DNA from: G963665925 sp963665925
GTDB lineage: Bacteria; Bacillota; Clostridia; Peptostreptococcales; Acidaminobacteraceae
NCBI GenBank assembly: GCA_963665925.1
Contig: OY762511.1
Coordinates: 186,001 to 250,000, forward strand
Reading direction: 5' to 3'
Length of the DNA stretch: 64,000 nt
The notes under the pieces: model-generated
The model's input: the letters and a program-made list of their open reading frames with translations, nothing else
Told to the model about the DNA's origin: nothing
Database searches by the model: none
Part shown: piece after piece, positions 51,039 through 60,150 of the stretch
Numbering within the stretch: the first letter of the stretch is position 1
Layout: every line of letters starts with the position of its first letter
Program-made: the position numbers and the translations under genes

Positions 51039-51764
51039 CTATTCTGTCTGAGCGAGTGTCGCTCTTTGAATTTCAATCAAGTCCAATATGCCTTTTTCAC
51101 CATATGACAATAGGGTGTTGAGTTCTGTCCTTGTAAATGGGGCTTCTTCACCTGTGCCCTGCACCTCTATAAAACGGCCATCACCTGTCATGATTACATT
51201 CATGTCAACCTTGGCAGAGGAATCCTCTACATAGCACAAATCAAGAATTGGTGTCTCCTCTACAATACCCACGCTTATGGCAGCGACTTCATCTGTGACT
51301 GGAATCTCCTCAATAAGTCCAGCCTCCTTGAGCTTTCTAAGGGCTAATATCAAGGCAACATAGGCACCGGTAATGGATGCTGTACGCGTTCCGCCATCAG
51401 CCTGTATAACGTCACAATCTATCCAAACCGTTCGTTCTCCCAGCTTTTCAAGATCTGTAATGGACCGCAGAGACCTACCAATCAGTCTTTGAATTTCCTG
51501 CGAACGTCCGTCGATTTTCCCTTTGGCTGCCGCACGAATTTTTCGTGTCTGAGTCGAGCCTGGCATCATACCATATTCTGCGGTAACCCAGCCTGACCCT
51601 TTTCCTTTCAGAAATGAAGGTACTTTCTCCTCAACCATCGCTGTGCAAATGACTTTTGTAAGTCCCATCTCTATTAGGACCGAACCGTCCGGATGCAGCA
51701 GATAATTCGGCGTGATCTTAACCGGTCGTATTTCATCAACCTTGCGGTTGTCTATTCTTTCCAT
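51039..51764 (-). CDS. rph: Ribonuclease PH
   Basis: 241 residues with the RNase PH blocks: KVICTAMVEEKVPSFLKGKG, GSTQTRKIRAAAKGK (phosphate site), QEIQRLIGRSLR, WIDCDVIQADGGTRTASITG. It trims tRNA 3' ends with phosphate. The start is the Met at 51764 with GGAGGG upstream. The rph-rdgB-yfcE order is common in Firmicutes. Confidence 0.97.
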   Translation of the reverse strand: MERIDNRKVDEIRPVKITPNYLLHPDGSVLIEMGLTKVICTAMVEEKVPSFLKGKGSGWVTAEYGMMPGSTQTRKIRAAAKGKIDGRSQEIQRLIGRSLRSITDLEKLGERTVWIDCDVIQADGGTRTASITGAYVALILALRKLKEAGLIEEIPVTDEVAAISVGIVEETPILDLCYVEDSSAKVDMNVIMTGDGRFIEVQGTGEEAPFTRTELNTLLSYGEKGILDLIEIQRATLAQTE

Positions 51765-51988
51765 GATTCCCTCCAATACTTATACTTGATAGCCATATTG
51801 TATCACAACTTATTTTATACACCTGACTCTTTATAGCCTTCACATGAAATTTCATATTACCATAACAAGAATCACCGTTAAATCCCCATACTGATATCTC
51901 CATACCCCTATTTTGATAATTTATTGAGATAAACGCCCTCCTTTTAGGGTAAATATCAACAAACAAAAGGATTTTTGGAGCTGATCAT

Positions 51989-54151
51989 ATGAAAAATATT
52001 TTTAATGAATACAATAAAAAAAATAGCTTCTTCAAAGTACTGACATGGATGAATGCGCTCATACTTATCATCTCCTTTACGCTTGTTGGTGTAGTCGCTA
52101 CATTCTACTTTCAAAAAAACGCCAAGGATCACTTTACCGAGCACTCTCAAATGCTTCTTAAGCAAGATCAGATCCTCATTGAGTACATTTCAGATACAGT
52201 TGTAAATCTCTCTCGTCAGGTCTTCAGAAGCCAAAAATTCAACAACCTGATTGCCAGTGACTATTCGAATCTTTCCACTCGAGCCCTTGCCAGAAATGAG
52301 GCCGCCAAAATTCTTGAGCCGCAGCTGCAAGCCTTCGAGTATATCGAAAGCATTGTTTTCATAGGTGAGAACGGCTTCAATGTCGCTGCACCAAATAATC
52401 TCTTCCTCGATATCCCAGAAGAGAATCTGAACGACTTCAGACTGCGCGACCTTGCCTGGTCTCGCAAGACCGAATACGTATGGATTCCGCCTTCCACCCA
52501 TGAGGTCTATGCACCCAACAAACCCGTCATTACGGTCATCAAGTCTTTTCAAAACTTCGTAACCCTGGAGAATTCAGGCATCCTGGTTATTAATCTAGAT
52601 CCGGAGATTTTCAAAAAGGCAACCACCGCACAGTCCATCACCAACGGCGGCATCATGTTTCTTGCTGACTCTACCGGTGAACTCATAACCTTACCTGACA
52701 ACAAGACCTTTACCATCCCCGAGGGGCTTATTTCCCATGTAACATTGGAAACCATCTCACATGACAATCAAAATGGCACTGCCATAGCCGATCCAAAAAG
52801 CTTTGAAACGTCCTATGGCGATGTTAAATATCTGGTAAGCTACACCCGTCTTGAAAATACCAACTGGTACGCCGTATTGACCCTTGAAAAGGCGACACTT
52901 TCCGAGGGAACTGAACGTGTCATTCAGTTCATGATTCTCATCATCATCCTGGCACTTGTCATTTCAATGTCAGTGACACTTAAGCTTCTGCACTGGCTCT
53001 TCCAACCCCTTATAAGCCTTTCCGAGGTTATGAACTCCTACGCTTCAGGAAATTACGATGTGCGTGTCCACGAAACATACCGATACGAATTCGAAACCCT
53101 TAGGAAAAATTTCAATAAAATGGCTGACCGAATTTCCAGAAACTTCAACAGAATTCACAAGCAGATGGAGACCATACAGGAATATTCCTCTAATTTGGAG
53201 CGCAGCCGACAAGAGTTGAATACCTTTAATCAGGAGCTTGAGCTGCGTGTTGAACACCGTACCAAGGAACTCATAGAAACAAACTCATATTTGGAAGAAG
53301 CACTTGCGCACAATGAAGAAACCCAAGCAGAACTGCTCATTGCTCAGAACAATCTGGAGAACTCCCTTGAAGAGCTTAAGCAAACTCAGAGTCAGCTCAT
53401 TGAGACTGAAAAAAACGCCGCCTTAGGTCAGCTTCTGTCAGGTATTTCCCATGAAATCAACACACCACTTGGCACTGCATTTACAACGATTACCTATCTC
53501 GGCAATACACAGAAGGATATTTCCGCGCTTTATAACAGCGGAAAAATGGGAAAAAAAGAGTTCGAGAGTTTCCTCAGTGACGCGACTGAAATGACGTCAT
53601 TGATTACCCAAACATTACAGAAGACCATCAATATTCTCAGTAGGTTTAAAGAAATTTCCACCCTTCAATCAGAAAATGACATGACTGTGTATTCCCTCTA
53701 TGAAAAAATTCAGGATATAACCAGCGTTTATAAAGAACGGAACAAAACTGTATCTTACAAGGTGGATATCCCGGAAAATCTTGTGCTTAAAGCCCCACGC
53801 GGACTCCTTCAGGAGCTGTTTGAAATCCTTATGGAGAACTCCCTTCTCCACGGGTTTTCTGAAGGGACAACCGCTGAGCCGGAAATTTCAATTCGGGCTG
53901 AAGTCAAAAATAAGCAGCTGGTCATCACCTATGGAGACAATGGCATCGGACTTCAGGCGCATCAGCTTGACCATATTTTTGAACCCTTTTATACCACAAA
54001 ATACGGAAGTGGTGGAAACGGACTCGGACTGCACCTTCTTTATAATATTGTTGCAACGGCGCTCCAAGGCACCGTGGATGTCAGTACTGAAGGAGAATAC
54101 GCTCTCGAGTTCAAAATCACCCTCCCTAGCATCGTATTAAACAGTCAGTAG
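51989..54151 (+). CDS. Membrane sensor histidine kinase with dCache-like sensor
   Basis: 720 residues. Membrane segments at about 18-40 and 308-330 enclose a dCache-type external sensor. HAMP follows (about 330-385), then a long coiled coil (about 390-475), the His in SGISHEINTPLG (about residue 487), and a HATPase domain with ENSLLHGF, GDNGIGL, FEPFYTTKYG and GNGLGLHLLYNIV. No receiver is fused. The convergent neighbour has a receiver linked to a PP2C phosphatase and may be its partner. GGAG lies 8 nt before the ATG. Confidence 0.93.
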   Translation: MKNIFNEYNKKNSFFKVLTWMNALILIISFTLVGVVATFYFQKNAKDHFTEHSQMLLKQDQILIEYISDTVVNLSRQVFRSQKFNNLIASDYSNLSTRALARNEAAKILEPQLQAFEYIESIVFIGENGFNVAAPNNLFLDIPEENLNDFRLRDLAWSRKTEYVWIPPSTHEVYAPNKPVITVIKSFQNFVTLENSGILVINLDPEIFKKATTAQSITNGGIMFLADSTGELITLPDNKTFTIPEGLISHVTLETISHDNQNGTAIADPKSFETSYGDVKYLVSYTRLENTNWYAVLTLEKATLSEGTERVIQFMILIIILALVISMSVTLKLLHWLFQPLISLSEVMNSYASGNYDVRVHETYRYEFETLRKNFNKMADRISRNFNRIHKQMETIQEYSSNLERSRQELNTFNQELELRVEHRTKELIETNSYLEEALAHNEETQAELLIAQNNLENSLEELKQTQSQLIETEKNAALGQLLSGISHEINTPLGTAFTTITYLGNTQKDISALYNSGKMGKKEFESFLSDATEMTSLITQTLQKTINILSRFKEISTLQSENDMTVYSLYEKIQDITSVYKERNKTVSYKVDIPENLVLKAPRGLLQELFEILMENSLLHGFSEGTTAEPEISIRAEVKNKQLVITYGDNGIGLQAHQLDHIFEPFYTTKYGSGGNGLGLHLLYNIVATALQGTVDVSTEGEYALEFKITLPSIVLNSQ

Positions 54152-54163
54152 AAGGAAATGAAT

Positions 54164-54203
54164 AAAGCCGTTAAAGACTGAACCTTTGTCCTTAACGGCT
54201 TTT
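54164..54203. terminator. Bidirectional intrinsic terminator
   Basis: AAAGCCGTTAA and TTAACGGCTTT form a perfect 11-bp stem between the convergent genes ending at 54151 and 54210. Confidence 0.9.
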
Positions 54204-54209
54204 CTTTTT

Positions 54210-55406
54210 CTATGTGGTTTTCTTTTCCGACTTCATTTTCAGAAGCATCATTGCGACATCATCTGTGAAATCCTGCTCATGCCCATGCTTCTCACATTTA
54301 TGAATCAAATGGAAGTACCAGAGCAGCTCCTCAAGAAATACATCGGGTTCCTTTTCTATTTCCTGAATATGCTCAGAAGCAAACTCGTGTACGAGCTTCC
54401 AGTTTACGAAATCCGTTTTCTGTCCTGAGCTGAAAAGTCCATCTGTATACAGGAAGATGGAATCACCTTCTCCGAGTTTTTTGGTATGCAGCTGGTAGTC
54501 TGCATTTTCGAGGATACCAACAGGCAGTCCACCCTCTTCAATCACTTCTATGGTCTGCTCATTCCTGTGGAATACCAGCGGATAGGGCTGTCCTGCATTT
54601 GCATAAGAGAAGCATCCATTTTCGATACAGCCCACAAAAGCCGTAAAGACAAGATAATTGAAACTGCTGCCGAAATCAAATATATCGAATATGCTGCCGT
54701 TGATGTCGGAAAGCACCTTGTCAGGCATAATATCCTTATCTTTCACACTGCCTCGAAACATCACTTTAACCATTGAAGACGCCATACCTGCAGCGATTCC
54801 ATGTCCCGTGACATCGGCAATGATAAACCAAAGCTTGTTGTCTGACTCAAAACAGTCAAAACAGTCCCCACCTATGCCAAGAGAGGGTTGAAACTTGATG
54901 AATAGATCCACATTCTCAAAGTCTCTTGACTTGGGCAGCATGATGTTCTGAAAATCGTTGGCATTTTTGAGTTCTACCTGAATTTCACGATTAAGTGCTG
55001 CAATGGTCTTCTGCTGCTCATGGAATATCAGGGCGTTTTTCGCCTTGAGCGGCAGTATGATATCCATGTCTTCTTCGGAAAGCGGCTTGGTAAAGTAGTC
55101 TACCGCGCCCATTTGAAGTGTCATTTCTATTGAAGAAATCTCTGTAATTGCAGAGCTTACAATGACCGGTATATCGCTGTACTCATCAATTTCCTTCAAT
55201 TCGCTCAGCACTGCAAACCCATCTTTGACGGGCATGATAAGATCGAGAACAATCAAATCGACTTCGGTTCTTTCAAGCACCTCAAAGACCTCGTTGCCAT
55301 TTGCCGCCTGAAGGAAAACCGCATTTTCGAGCTTTCGCTTGAGCACATCTGTAATTAGCCTTCTGTTCATTTCAACGTCATCTACTATTAGGATTTTATA
55401 TTCCAC
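54210..55406 (-). CDS. Response regulator with PP2C (RsbU/SpoIIE-type) phosphatase
   Basis: 398 residues. The receiver (1-125) has ILIVDDVEMNRR, phospho-acceptor Asp in LIVLDLIMPVKDG, and YFTKPLSEEDM. A linker helix leads to a PPM phosphatase (about 165-390) with GGDCFDCFES, IADVTGHGIAAGMASS and LYTDGLFSSG. It probably dephosphorylates the STAS protein encoded 21 bp upstream. It links phosphorelay input to the partner switch. Confidence 0.94.
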   Translation of the reverse strand: MEYKILIVDDVEMNRRLITDVLKRKLENAVFLQAANGNEVFEVLERTEVDLIVLDLIMPVKDGFAVLSELKEIDEYSDIPVIVSSAITEISSIEMTLQMGAVDYFTKPLSEEDMDIILPLKAKNALIFHEQQKTIAALNREIQVELKNANDFQNIMLPKSRDFENVDLFIKFQPSLGIGGDCFDCFESDNKLWFIIADVTGHGIAAGMASSMVKVMFRGSVKDKDIMPDKVLSDINGSIFDIFDFGSSFNYLVFTAFVGCIENGCFSYANAGQPYPLVFHRNEQTIEVIEEGGLPVGILENADYQLHTKKLGEGDSIFLYTDGLFSSGQKTDFVNWKLVHEFASEHIQEIEKEPDVFLEELLWYFHLIHKCEKHGHEQDFTDDVAMMLLKMKSEKKTT

Positions 55407-55427
55407 ACGATCAACCCCTACCGGTGA

Positions 55428-55730
55428 TTACATATCGAAAATTTCATCAAGCTTCATAAGCTTGAACAGCTGCTTGATTTCTTCACTGCTACCCATTACC
55501 CGAAAGCCCATCGCTTCATTCGTGACTTGCTTATAAATACCCACAACAAATGTCACCCCAACCGAATCGATATTGTTGCACGCAGATAAATCAAGTACCA
55601 CTTCGTCCACTTCACCCAAGCTTTCCTGCAAATAGGCTTCTACGTTTGATTTGTACCCGCTTACATTCGAAGCGACCAAATCCTCCTGCAGTGTTAATGT
55701 CATTGTATTGTTGCTGATTTCCTTTTTCAT
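55428..55730 (-). CDS. STAS-domain anti-sigma factor antagonist
   Basis: 100 residues. VVLDLSACNNIDSVGVTFVV contains the phospho-Ser in NIDSVG, as in SpoIIAA/RsbV. It should be phosphorylated by the HATPase protein and dephosphorylated by the PP2C protein. It starts 1 bp after the stop of the HATPase gene. Confidence 0.92.
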   Translation of the reverse strand: MKKEISNNTMTLTLQEDLVASNVSGYKSNVEAYLQESLGEVDEVVLDLSACNNIDSVGVTFVVGIYKQVTNEAMGFRVMGSSEEIKQLFKLMKLDEIFDM

Positions 55731-55731
55731 G

Positions 55732-56148
55732 TTAAACTCCTTCCACCACAGAATTCAAATCCAACACCACTCGAACCTCTGTCCCTTCTGTCTCTATTTC
55801 AAACTGATATTGCCTCACCAGATTGATTCCACGCTGACGCTCCCGAAGTATGTTGTCCATGTTGTTTTCATGGGACATGCCGAAGGAAACGCCTTCACCT
55901 TCGTCTTTGACTCTTGTAATAAGACGGGACTCCTCCAGTAGGACTTCAACTTGTATTTTCTTCTCGTCATGAAATTTATTTCCGTGCTCCACTGCATTGT
56001 TGAGAATCTCACGAAGCATGAAGTTCACCCTGAACAGGAGTACATCCCTATTCAGCAAATCAACGAGCTTCAGCTGCTCCATAATTTCTCCAACCGTTGC
56101 GTGAACAGCTTCGAAGGTTGACTCTATGTTATTTTTGTATAAAACCAT
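55732..56148 (-). CDS. RsbW/SpoIIAB-like anti-sigma serine kinase
   Basis: 138 residues of the GHKL fold. LREILNNAVEHGNKFHDE carries the N-box, and VKDEGEGVSFG the G1 box; ILRERQRGINLVRQY is the lid. It should bind a sigma factor or another target and phosphorylate the STAS protein. No sigma gene is adjacent. A GTG at 56160 is in frame but overlaps the GAGGAG ribosome site, so the ATG at 56148 is used. Confidence 0.9.
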   Translation of the reverse strand: MVLYKNNIESTFEAVHATVGEIMEQLKLVDLLNRDVLLFRVNFMLREILNNAVEHGNKFHDEKKIQVEVLLEESRLITRVKDEGEGVSFGMSHENNMDNILRERQRGINLVRQYQFEIETEGTEVRVVLDLNSVVEGV

Positions 56149-56185
56149 AAAGCTCCTCACATTCTGCCAGTACCCACTGCGTTAC

Positions 56186-56209
56186 CAGACATTTGAAAAC
56201 TTCAAAACG
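56186..56209 (+). repeat. Partial left end of element B
   Basis: CCAGACATTTGAAAACTTC and a short AAAACG tail resemble the left end of element B (CAGACTGTTGAAAACTTCG). The rest of the element is missing. Confidence 0.5.
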
Positions 56210-56213
56210 TACC

Positions 56214-56231
56214 GAGCAATCTTCGATTGCT
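56214..56231 (+). repeat. Leading hairpin of element A, extra copy
   Basis: GAGCAATCTTCGATTGCT, identical to 56382-56399. It bounds element B on the left. Confidence 0.85.
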
Positions 56232-56232
56232 G

Positions 56233-56381
56233 AGGTTGTTGACAAAGTCGACAACTTCCAGACTGTTGAAAACTTCGAAAGTCAAGGCGTGGATGTAATC
56301 CGCTCCAGGAGCGTACTCTGCGTACGTGACTGGTGTGGACTACATCCTGCAACGCAGGATTTCGGAGTTTGTCAACAGTCT
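56233..56381 (+). repeat. Element B, copy 1
   Basis: The palindrome TTGTTGACAAAGTCGACAA leads into CAGACTGTTGAAAACTTCG. The far end TCGGAGTTTGTCAACAGTCTG is its imperfect inverse. The inside holds AATCCGCTC, GAGCGTACT and GTACGTGA, shared with the copy at 59939-60084, and a stem that differs between copies. Hairpins of element A flank it as direct repeats. Confidence 0.8.
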
Positions 56382-56510
56382 GAGCAATCTTCGATTGCTC
56401 TTGTCGCTTACGCGCCATATACACTTCAGGAGAAAGGCCCCGAATTTTGTGCGCGCACAATTCGGGGCCTTTCTCCTGAAGTGTGCATTTCTTTGTTTAT
56501 AACGTAAAAC
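56382..56510 (+). repeat. Element A, copy 3
   Basis: Hairpin, GCGCCATATAC (ends 56422), variable arm 56423-56444, apex TTTTGTGC-GC-GCACAA (56445-56460), complementary arm 56461-56482, then GTGCATTTCTTTGT. The 22-nt arms are fully complementary and unlike the other two copies, apart from a short CAGGAG shared with copy 2. Confidence 0.9.
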
Positions 56511-56551
56511 AGTCCTTCTTGATGGAAATTATACCCGTCAAGAAAGACTGT
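56509..56551 (-). terminator. Terminator of the amidase gene
   Basis: ACAGTC-TTCTTGA and TCAAGAA-GACTGT pair with one mismatch, followed by TTTT on the minus strand. It abuts the end of element A copy 3. Confidence 0.75.
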
Positions 56552-56560
56552 AAAACATTG

Positions 56561-58645
56561 CTACTTAAGGAATTCTATAATAGCGTCCAACATTGCTTTA
56601 GCCGCTGTTTTCATAAATGTGCTCTTCATCATTCTGTCCTGTTCGGCTGCATTTGTTATGAAACCAAGCTCTACCAGTGCTGATGGCATGGTTGGTACGC
56701 GGCACATGTACAGATTCTGTCTGTGTACGATACCACGGTTTACAGAACCCAGATCATCTACCAGATGGTTTTGAAGAATCTGAGCAAATGCCTTCTTCTT
56801 GCCAGTGTCTTCTTCTGCATAAAGGACTTCGACGCCCTGTGCGTCCGGATTCTCTGCTGCGTTGATATGAATACTCACAACCAGATCTGCACCGATGTCG
56901 TTTGCTACACGCATACGGTAGGATGGTGCGATTTTCACATCGGCATCACGTATCATATAAGTCTTGAATCCGACACTCTGGAGTTTCTTTTCAAGCTCTT
57001 TTGCCGCAACCAGTGTCAGCTTGCTCTCTGTTACCTTCGAGCCTACTGCGCCGCTGTCATAGCCGCCATGACCGGCATCCACAACAACCAGTGTATTTCT
57101 CCAAACGGAATTCTTGAGCGCCTCATTTTCGAAGTTCAGCTCTACACCGTTGGCATATCCATCCTCAGGCATATCCACAACCGCTGTGCCTTCAGAAAGC
57201 TTGATCTTAACAATATACTGACTGCCAGAAGCGTCTTCAATATTGATGTTGTCAATGATGCTGTCGTCAATATCGACATCCATATCACTCAGGTCAAGAC
57301 TGTCTTTGTCCACCTTGAGGGTTACGAGTCTCGAACTGCTGCTGTATGACGCATCGACCTGGCCCATGGACGTAAAGTTCATTGTCAAACTCGCTGAGTC
57401 CAGGCCGTTTTTCATATAGTCAAACCCGTTGAGCGGATCCCCCGACACATAAATGAAAATTTCGTTGTCGATGTTTTCAACATAAACATCTTCAACCGAT
57501 GTGTTCTTGTCGAGATTTACAACCACACGCGAAACGATATCGTCTTCACTGAATGTCAGTGAACCCGTTGTATCGAACTGCGAGTAGCTGATGGTTTCCA
57601 CACCGCCCTCATTGATTTCGAGGGTGCCCCCAGAGCCTTCCTTGTAACGCATCAATGCATTGACAACGTCTACAACGACTTTTCCCTGAAGATAATCCAC
57701 ATTATAGGCCGGATATTCACCCGTATTGATAACAACAGCTTCAGAAGAATAAATCTGTTCTGTGCGAATGTCACGAATGCTGTTGATGAATCTTACAACA
57801 ACCATTTGGTTGGCTTCATCATAGAATATGTCATAGCCTTTTCTATTCAGGAGTCTGATTTCCATTCGTGTCTTGGACTCATCCTCTACCGGATAGGTCA
57901 CAATTTCATCGATGCTCCCATAAATCAGATCTATGGTCCTTTTACCGTCCCTCACCTTGTAGCTTGGCAGATTGAAGCCGGTGTTCTCAAAATCAATGAT
58001 GATTTTGTCCTGCTCTCCAATAAGCGCGCCATCCATAAAGTAGGACGTAGCCAGAACCTGACCGGTCGTGCTGATATGTATTTCCTGAAAACGCCCAGAA
58101 TCATCATAGGCTATATCCGTAATTTCCTGATGCGGGTAGTTGATTTCAACAGTTCGGGTGTCCCCGTTCCATGCATACTCAAGCCCAAACTGGTCAAGTA
58201 TGTTTACAGGCACCATGGTTCTATTCACACCATTGTAACTCAGAAGCTTTGCAGGCACCCTATTCGGGAGATTATAGGCCTTACCGTTGATATAGGCCGT
58301 ATCGCTGTTGATTTTGAGTACGATAGTCTTTCCATTCAAATTGATGGAGACTTCCTGAGTGTCCCCGTTCCAGCTTATATTGGCACCCACCAGGTCCGCA
58401 ATCACGCCTACAGGCACGAGTGTCCTCGTCTTGCCTTCAAGCTCATATAGGACACTTGGAACGTCTGTTACCACGCTGTTACCGGCAAACATCAGGCCTA
58501 CTGTTGTATAGGTTCCAACTTCCCAACTGACGCCATCTACAAGCTCTACTGTACCGTACTCCAAAAAATCCTCTGCGTAGGATATGGGTTGTATGATGCT
58601 TGATAATATTAAAAAAATGAGTGCGAATGACAATATTCGCTTCAT
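56561..58645 (-). CDS. N-acetylmuramoyl-L-alanine amidase with AMIN-type domains
   Basis: 694 residues. A signal peptide (MKRILSFALIFLILSSIIQP) is followed by a copper-amine-oxidase-N-like domain (about 60-165), two AMIN-like beta domains (about 175-380), a further beta region, and Amidase_3 (about 515-694). Zinc and catalytic residues are in VVDAGHGGYDSG, TESKLTL, VSIHINAAENP and ALVELGFITN. It cleaves the bond between MurNAc and the stem peptide outside the cell. GGAGG precedes the Met at 58645. Confidence 0.95.
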   Translation of the reverse strand: MKRILSFALIFLILSSIIQPISYAEDFLEYGTVELVDGVSWEVGTYTTVGLMFAGNSVVTDVPSVLYELEGKTRTLVPVGVIADLVGANISWNGDTQEVSINLNGKTIVLKINSDTAYINGKAYNLPNRVPAKLLSYNGVNRTMVPVNILDQFGLEYAWNGDTRTVEINYPHQEITDIAYDDSGRFQEIHISTTGQVLATSYFMDGALIGEQDKIIIDFENTGFNLPSYKVRDGKRTIDLIYGSIDEIVTYPVEDESKTRMEIRLLNRKGYDIFYDEANQMVVVRFINSIRDIRTEQIYSSEAVVINTGEYPAYNVDYLQGKVVVDVVNALMRYKEGSGGTLEINEGGVETISYSQFDTTGSLTFSEDDIVSRVVVNLDKNTSVEDVYVENIDNEIFIYVSGDPLNGFDYMKNGLDSASLTMNFTSMGQVDASYSSSSRLVTLKVDKDSLDLSDMDVDIDDSIIDNINIEDASGSQYIVKIKLSEGTAVVDMPEDGYANGVELNFENEALKNSVWRNTLVVVDAGHGGYDSGAVGSKVTESKLTLVAAKELEKKLQSVGFKTYMIRDADVKIAPSYRMRVANDIGADLVVSIHINAAENPDAQGVEVLYAEEDTGKKKAFAQILQNHLVDDLGSVNRGIVHRQNLYMCRVPTMPSALVELGFITNAAEQDRMMKSTFMKTAAKAMLDAIIEFLK

Positions 58646-58835
58646 GATCACACCTCCGACGATGCGGCTAGGCCGCTGTTCAATTATGCCGTATTCATTA
58701 CTGCAACTAAATTATGCCTTTACTATTTTATATATGCATATGACAAATAGGTCAAACGCTTTGCGACATTTGTCAACCTAATGTAATCAATGTGAAATAC
58801 GCTGTAATCCAGTGGATACATTCACCTTAGGATGC

Positions 58836-59825
58836 TTAATCAATGACCTTGTACAACTCGTCTGCTTCTGGTGAAAGCACAGGAAGGTGCTGCGCATCCT
58901 TGTTGAGGAGAACTTGTCTCTCCTTAGTCATTTCGCCAATCACAGCAGCAGGAATACCTGCCTTTTCAAGCTCACTTAAAAGCGCCTCTACCTTGTCAGA
59001 TGCCACTGTCATAAGCATGCAGCCACTTGAAATCAGCTTAAGGGGATCTATTTCAAAGTGCTTGCATATTTTGAGCGTTACCGCCTCTACAGGCAGGCGC
59101 GCATCTTCAAGCAGACATCCCAGCTCACTCGCGTCACACATTTCCCAGACTGCACCAAGAATTCCGCCCTCAGTGACATCATGCATGGCTGTAACGCCTA
59201 CCTCGCCCGCAATAATCCCCTCTGGGATTACGGACAGGTTATCAAGCATAGCCTTGGCCTTATCCAGTTCAGCGGATGTAAGAACGGATTTTAGTACAGC
59301 TTCCTTATCATGTGCGAGGATACCTGTTCCCTCAAGGGCTACATTTTTAGTCATGACAAGCTTGTCGCCAGCACTTGCGCCACGTGTAGCAACAACCTTT
59401 TCCTTTACCTGCTTTCCAATTGCCGTTGCAGAGATCAGTGGCCTGTTCACCGCACTGGTGATTTCCGTATGCCCGCCGATGATGTCCACACCTATGGAAC
59501 GCGCCTCTTCAGATGCCTGCTTCATGATAAAAGCAAGAGTCTTCTCAGACGTTCCGGGAGGCACAAGTATGGTAAGCATTAGTGCCATTGGCTTTACACC
59601 TGCAGACGCAATGTCATTGCAGTTGATATGAACCGCAAGCTTTCCAATTTCACTGGCAGCTGCCGTTATAGGGTCTGTTGAAAGCACACAGGCATACTCT
59701 CCAAAATCAATGGCTGCACAATCTTCTCCAACGCCCGGTCTAATCAGTATATCGTCATTAACAGATTCAATTTGATCTATAATCATTTCTTTTAAGTTCT
59801 CAGAACTCAGCTTTCCGGTTTTCAT
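58836..59825 (-). CDS. AIR-synthase/HypE-like (PurM fold) protein
   Basis: 329 residues. The opening IRPGVGEDCAAIDFGEYACV and LSTDPITAAASEIGKLAVHINCNDIA match the PurM/HypE/SelD/ThiL fold, with GGHTEITSAV and MHDVTEGGILGAVWE as ATP-binding blocks. HypE proteins end in a Cys used for cyanation; this one ends ADELYKVID with no Cys, so it is not a usual HypE. The reaction is unknown. GGAAGGAG precedes the Met at 59825. Confidence 0.85.
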   Translation of the reverse strand: MKTGKLSSENLKEMIIDQIESVNDDILIRPGVGEDCAAIDFGEYACVLSTDPITAAASEIGKLAVHINCNDIASAGVKPMALMLTILVPPGTSEKTLAFIMKQASEEARSIGVDIIGGHTEITSAVNRPLISATAIGKQVKEKVVATRGASAGDKLVMTKNVALEGTGILAHDKEAVLKSVLTSAELDKAKAMLDNLSVIPEGIIAGEVGVTAMHDVTEGGILGAVWEMCDASELGCLLEDARLPVEAVTLKICKHFEIDPLKLISSGCMLMTVASDKVEALLSELEKAGIPAAVIGEMTKERQVLLNKDAQHLPVLSPEADELYKVID

Positions 59826-59912
59826 ATTTTTTCTCCTTCCAAACCCTCCAAAAACATTATAGCGGAATTCCTTGCACTGCAAAACTCTAAAGAGAAAAAT
59901 TGCACAATAAAA

Positions 59913-59934
59913 GGGCTGATGGTCCCATCAGCCC
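59913..59934 (-). terminator. Terminator-like hairpin left of element B copy 2
   Basis: GGGCTGATGG and CCATCAGCCC form a perfect 10-bp stem with TTTTATT following on the minus strand. The same arm opens the terminator at 60088. Confidence 0.75.
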
Positions 59935-59938
59935 CAGG

Positions 59939-60084
59939 TTGTTGACAAAGTCGACAAGATGGTAGACCTTAGAAAACTTCGAAAGACTAGGCGCGGATAA
60001 AATCCGCTCTATGAGCGTACTGAGGTACGTGATTAGAGCGAATTTTAGCCAGCAAGGCAGTATTTCGGAGTTTTTCTACAGTCT
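59939..60084 (+). repeat. Element B, copy 2
   Basis: TTGTTGACAAAGTCGACAAG, then CTTAGAAAACTTCGAAAG, AATCCGCTC, GAGCGTACT, GTACGTGA, ATTTCGGAGTTTT and ACAGTCT, in the same order as copy 1. The inner stem is different but also self-complementary. It is bounded by direct copies of AAAAGGGCTGATGGTC. Confidence 0.8.
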
Positions 60085-60087
60085 AAA

Positions 60088-60119
60088 AAGGGCTGATGGT
60101 CATATGACCATCAGCCCTT
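60088..60119 (-). terminator. Terminator of the first oppA-type gene
   Basis: A perfect 32-bp palindrome with arm AAGGGCTGATGGTCAT, followed by TTTAG on the minus strand. Confidence 0.88.
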
Positions 60120-60150
60120 AATCTCTAAACTATGTTGAGTGTATCTCGTA

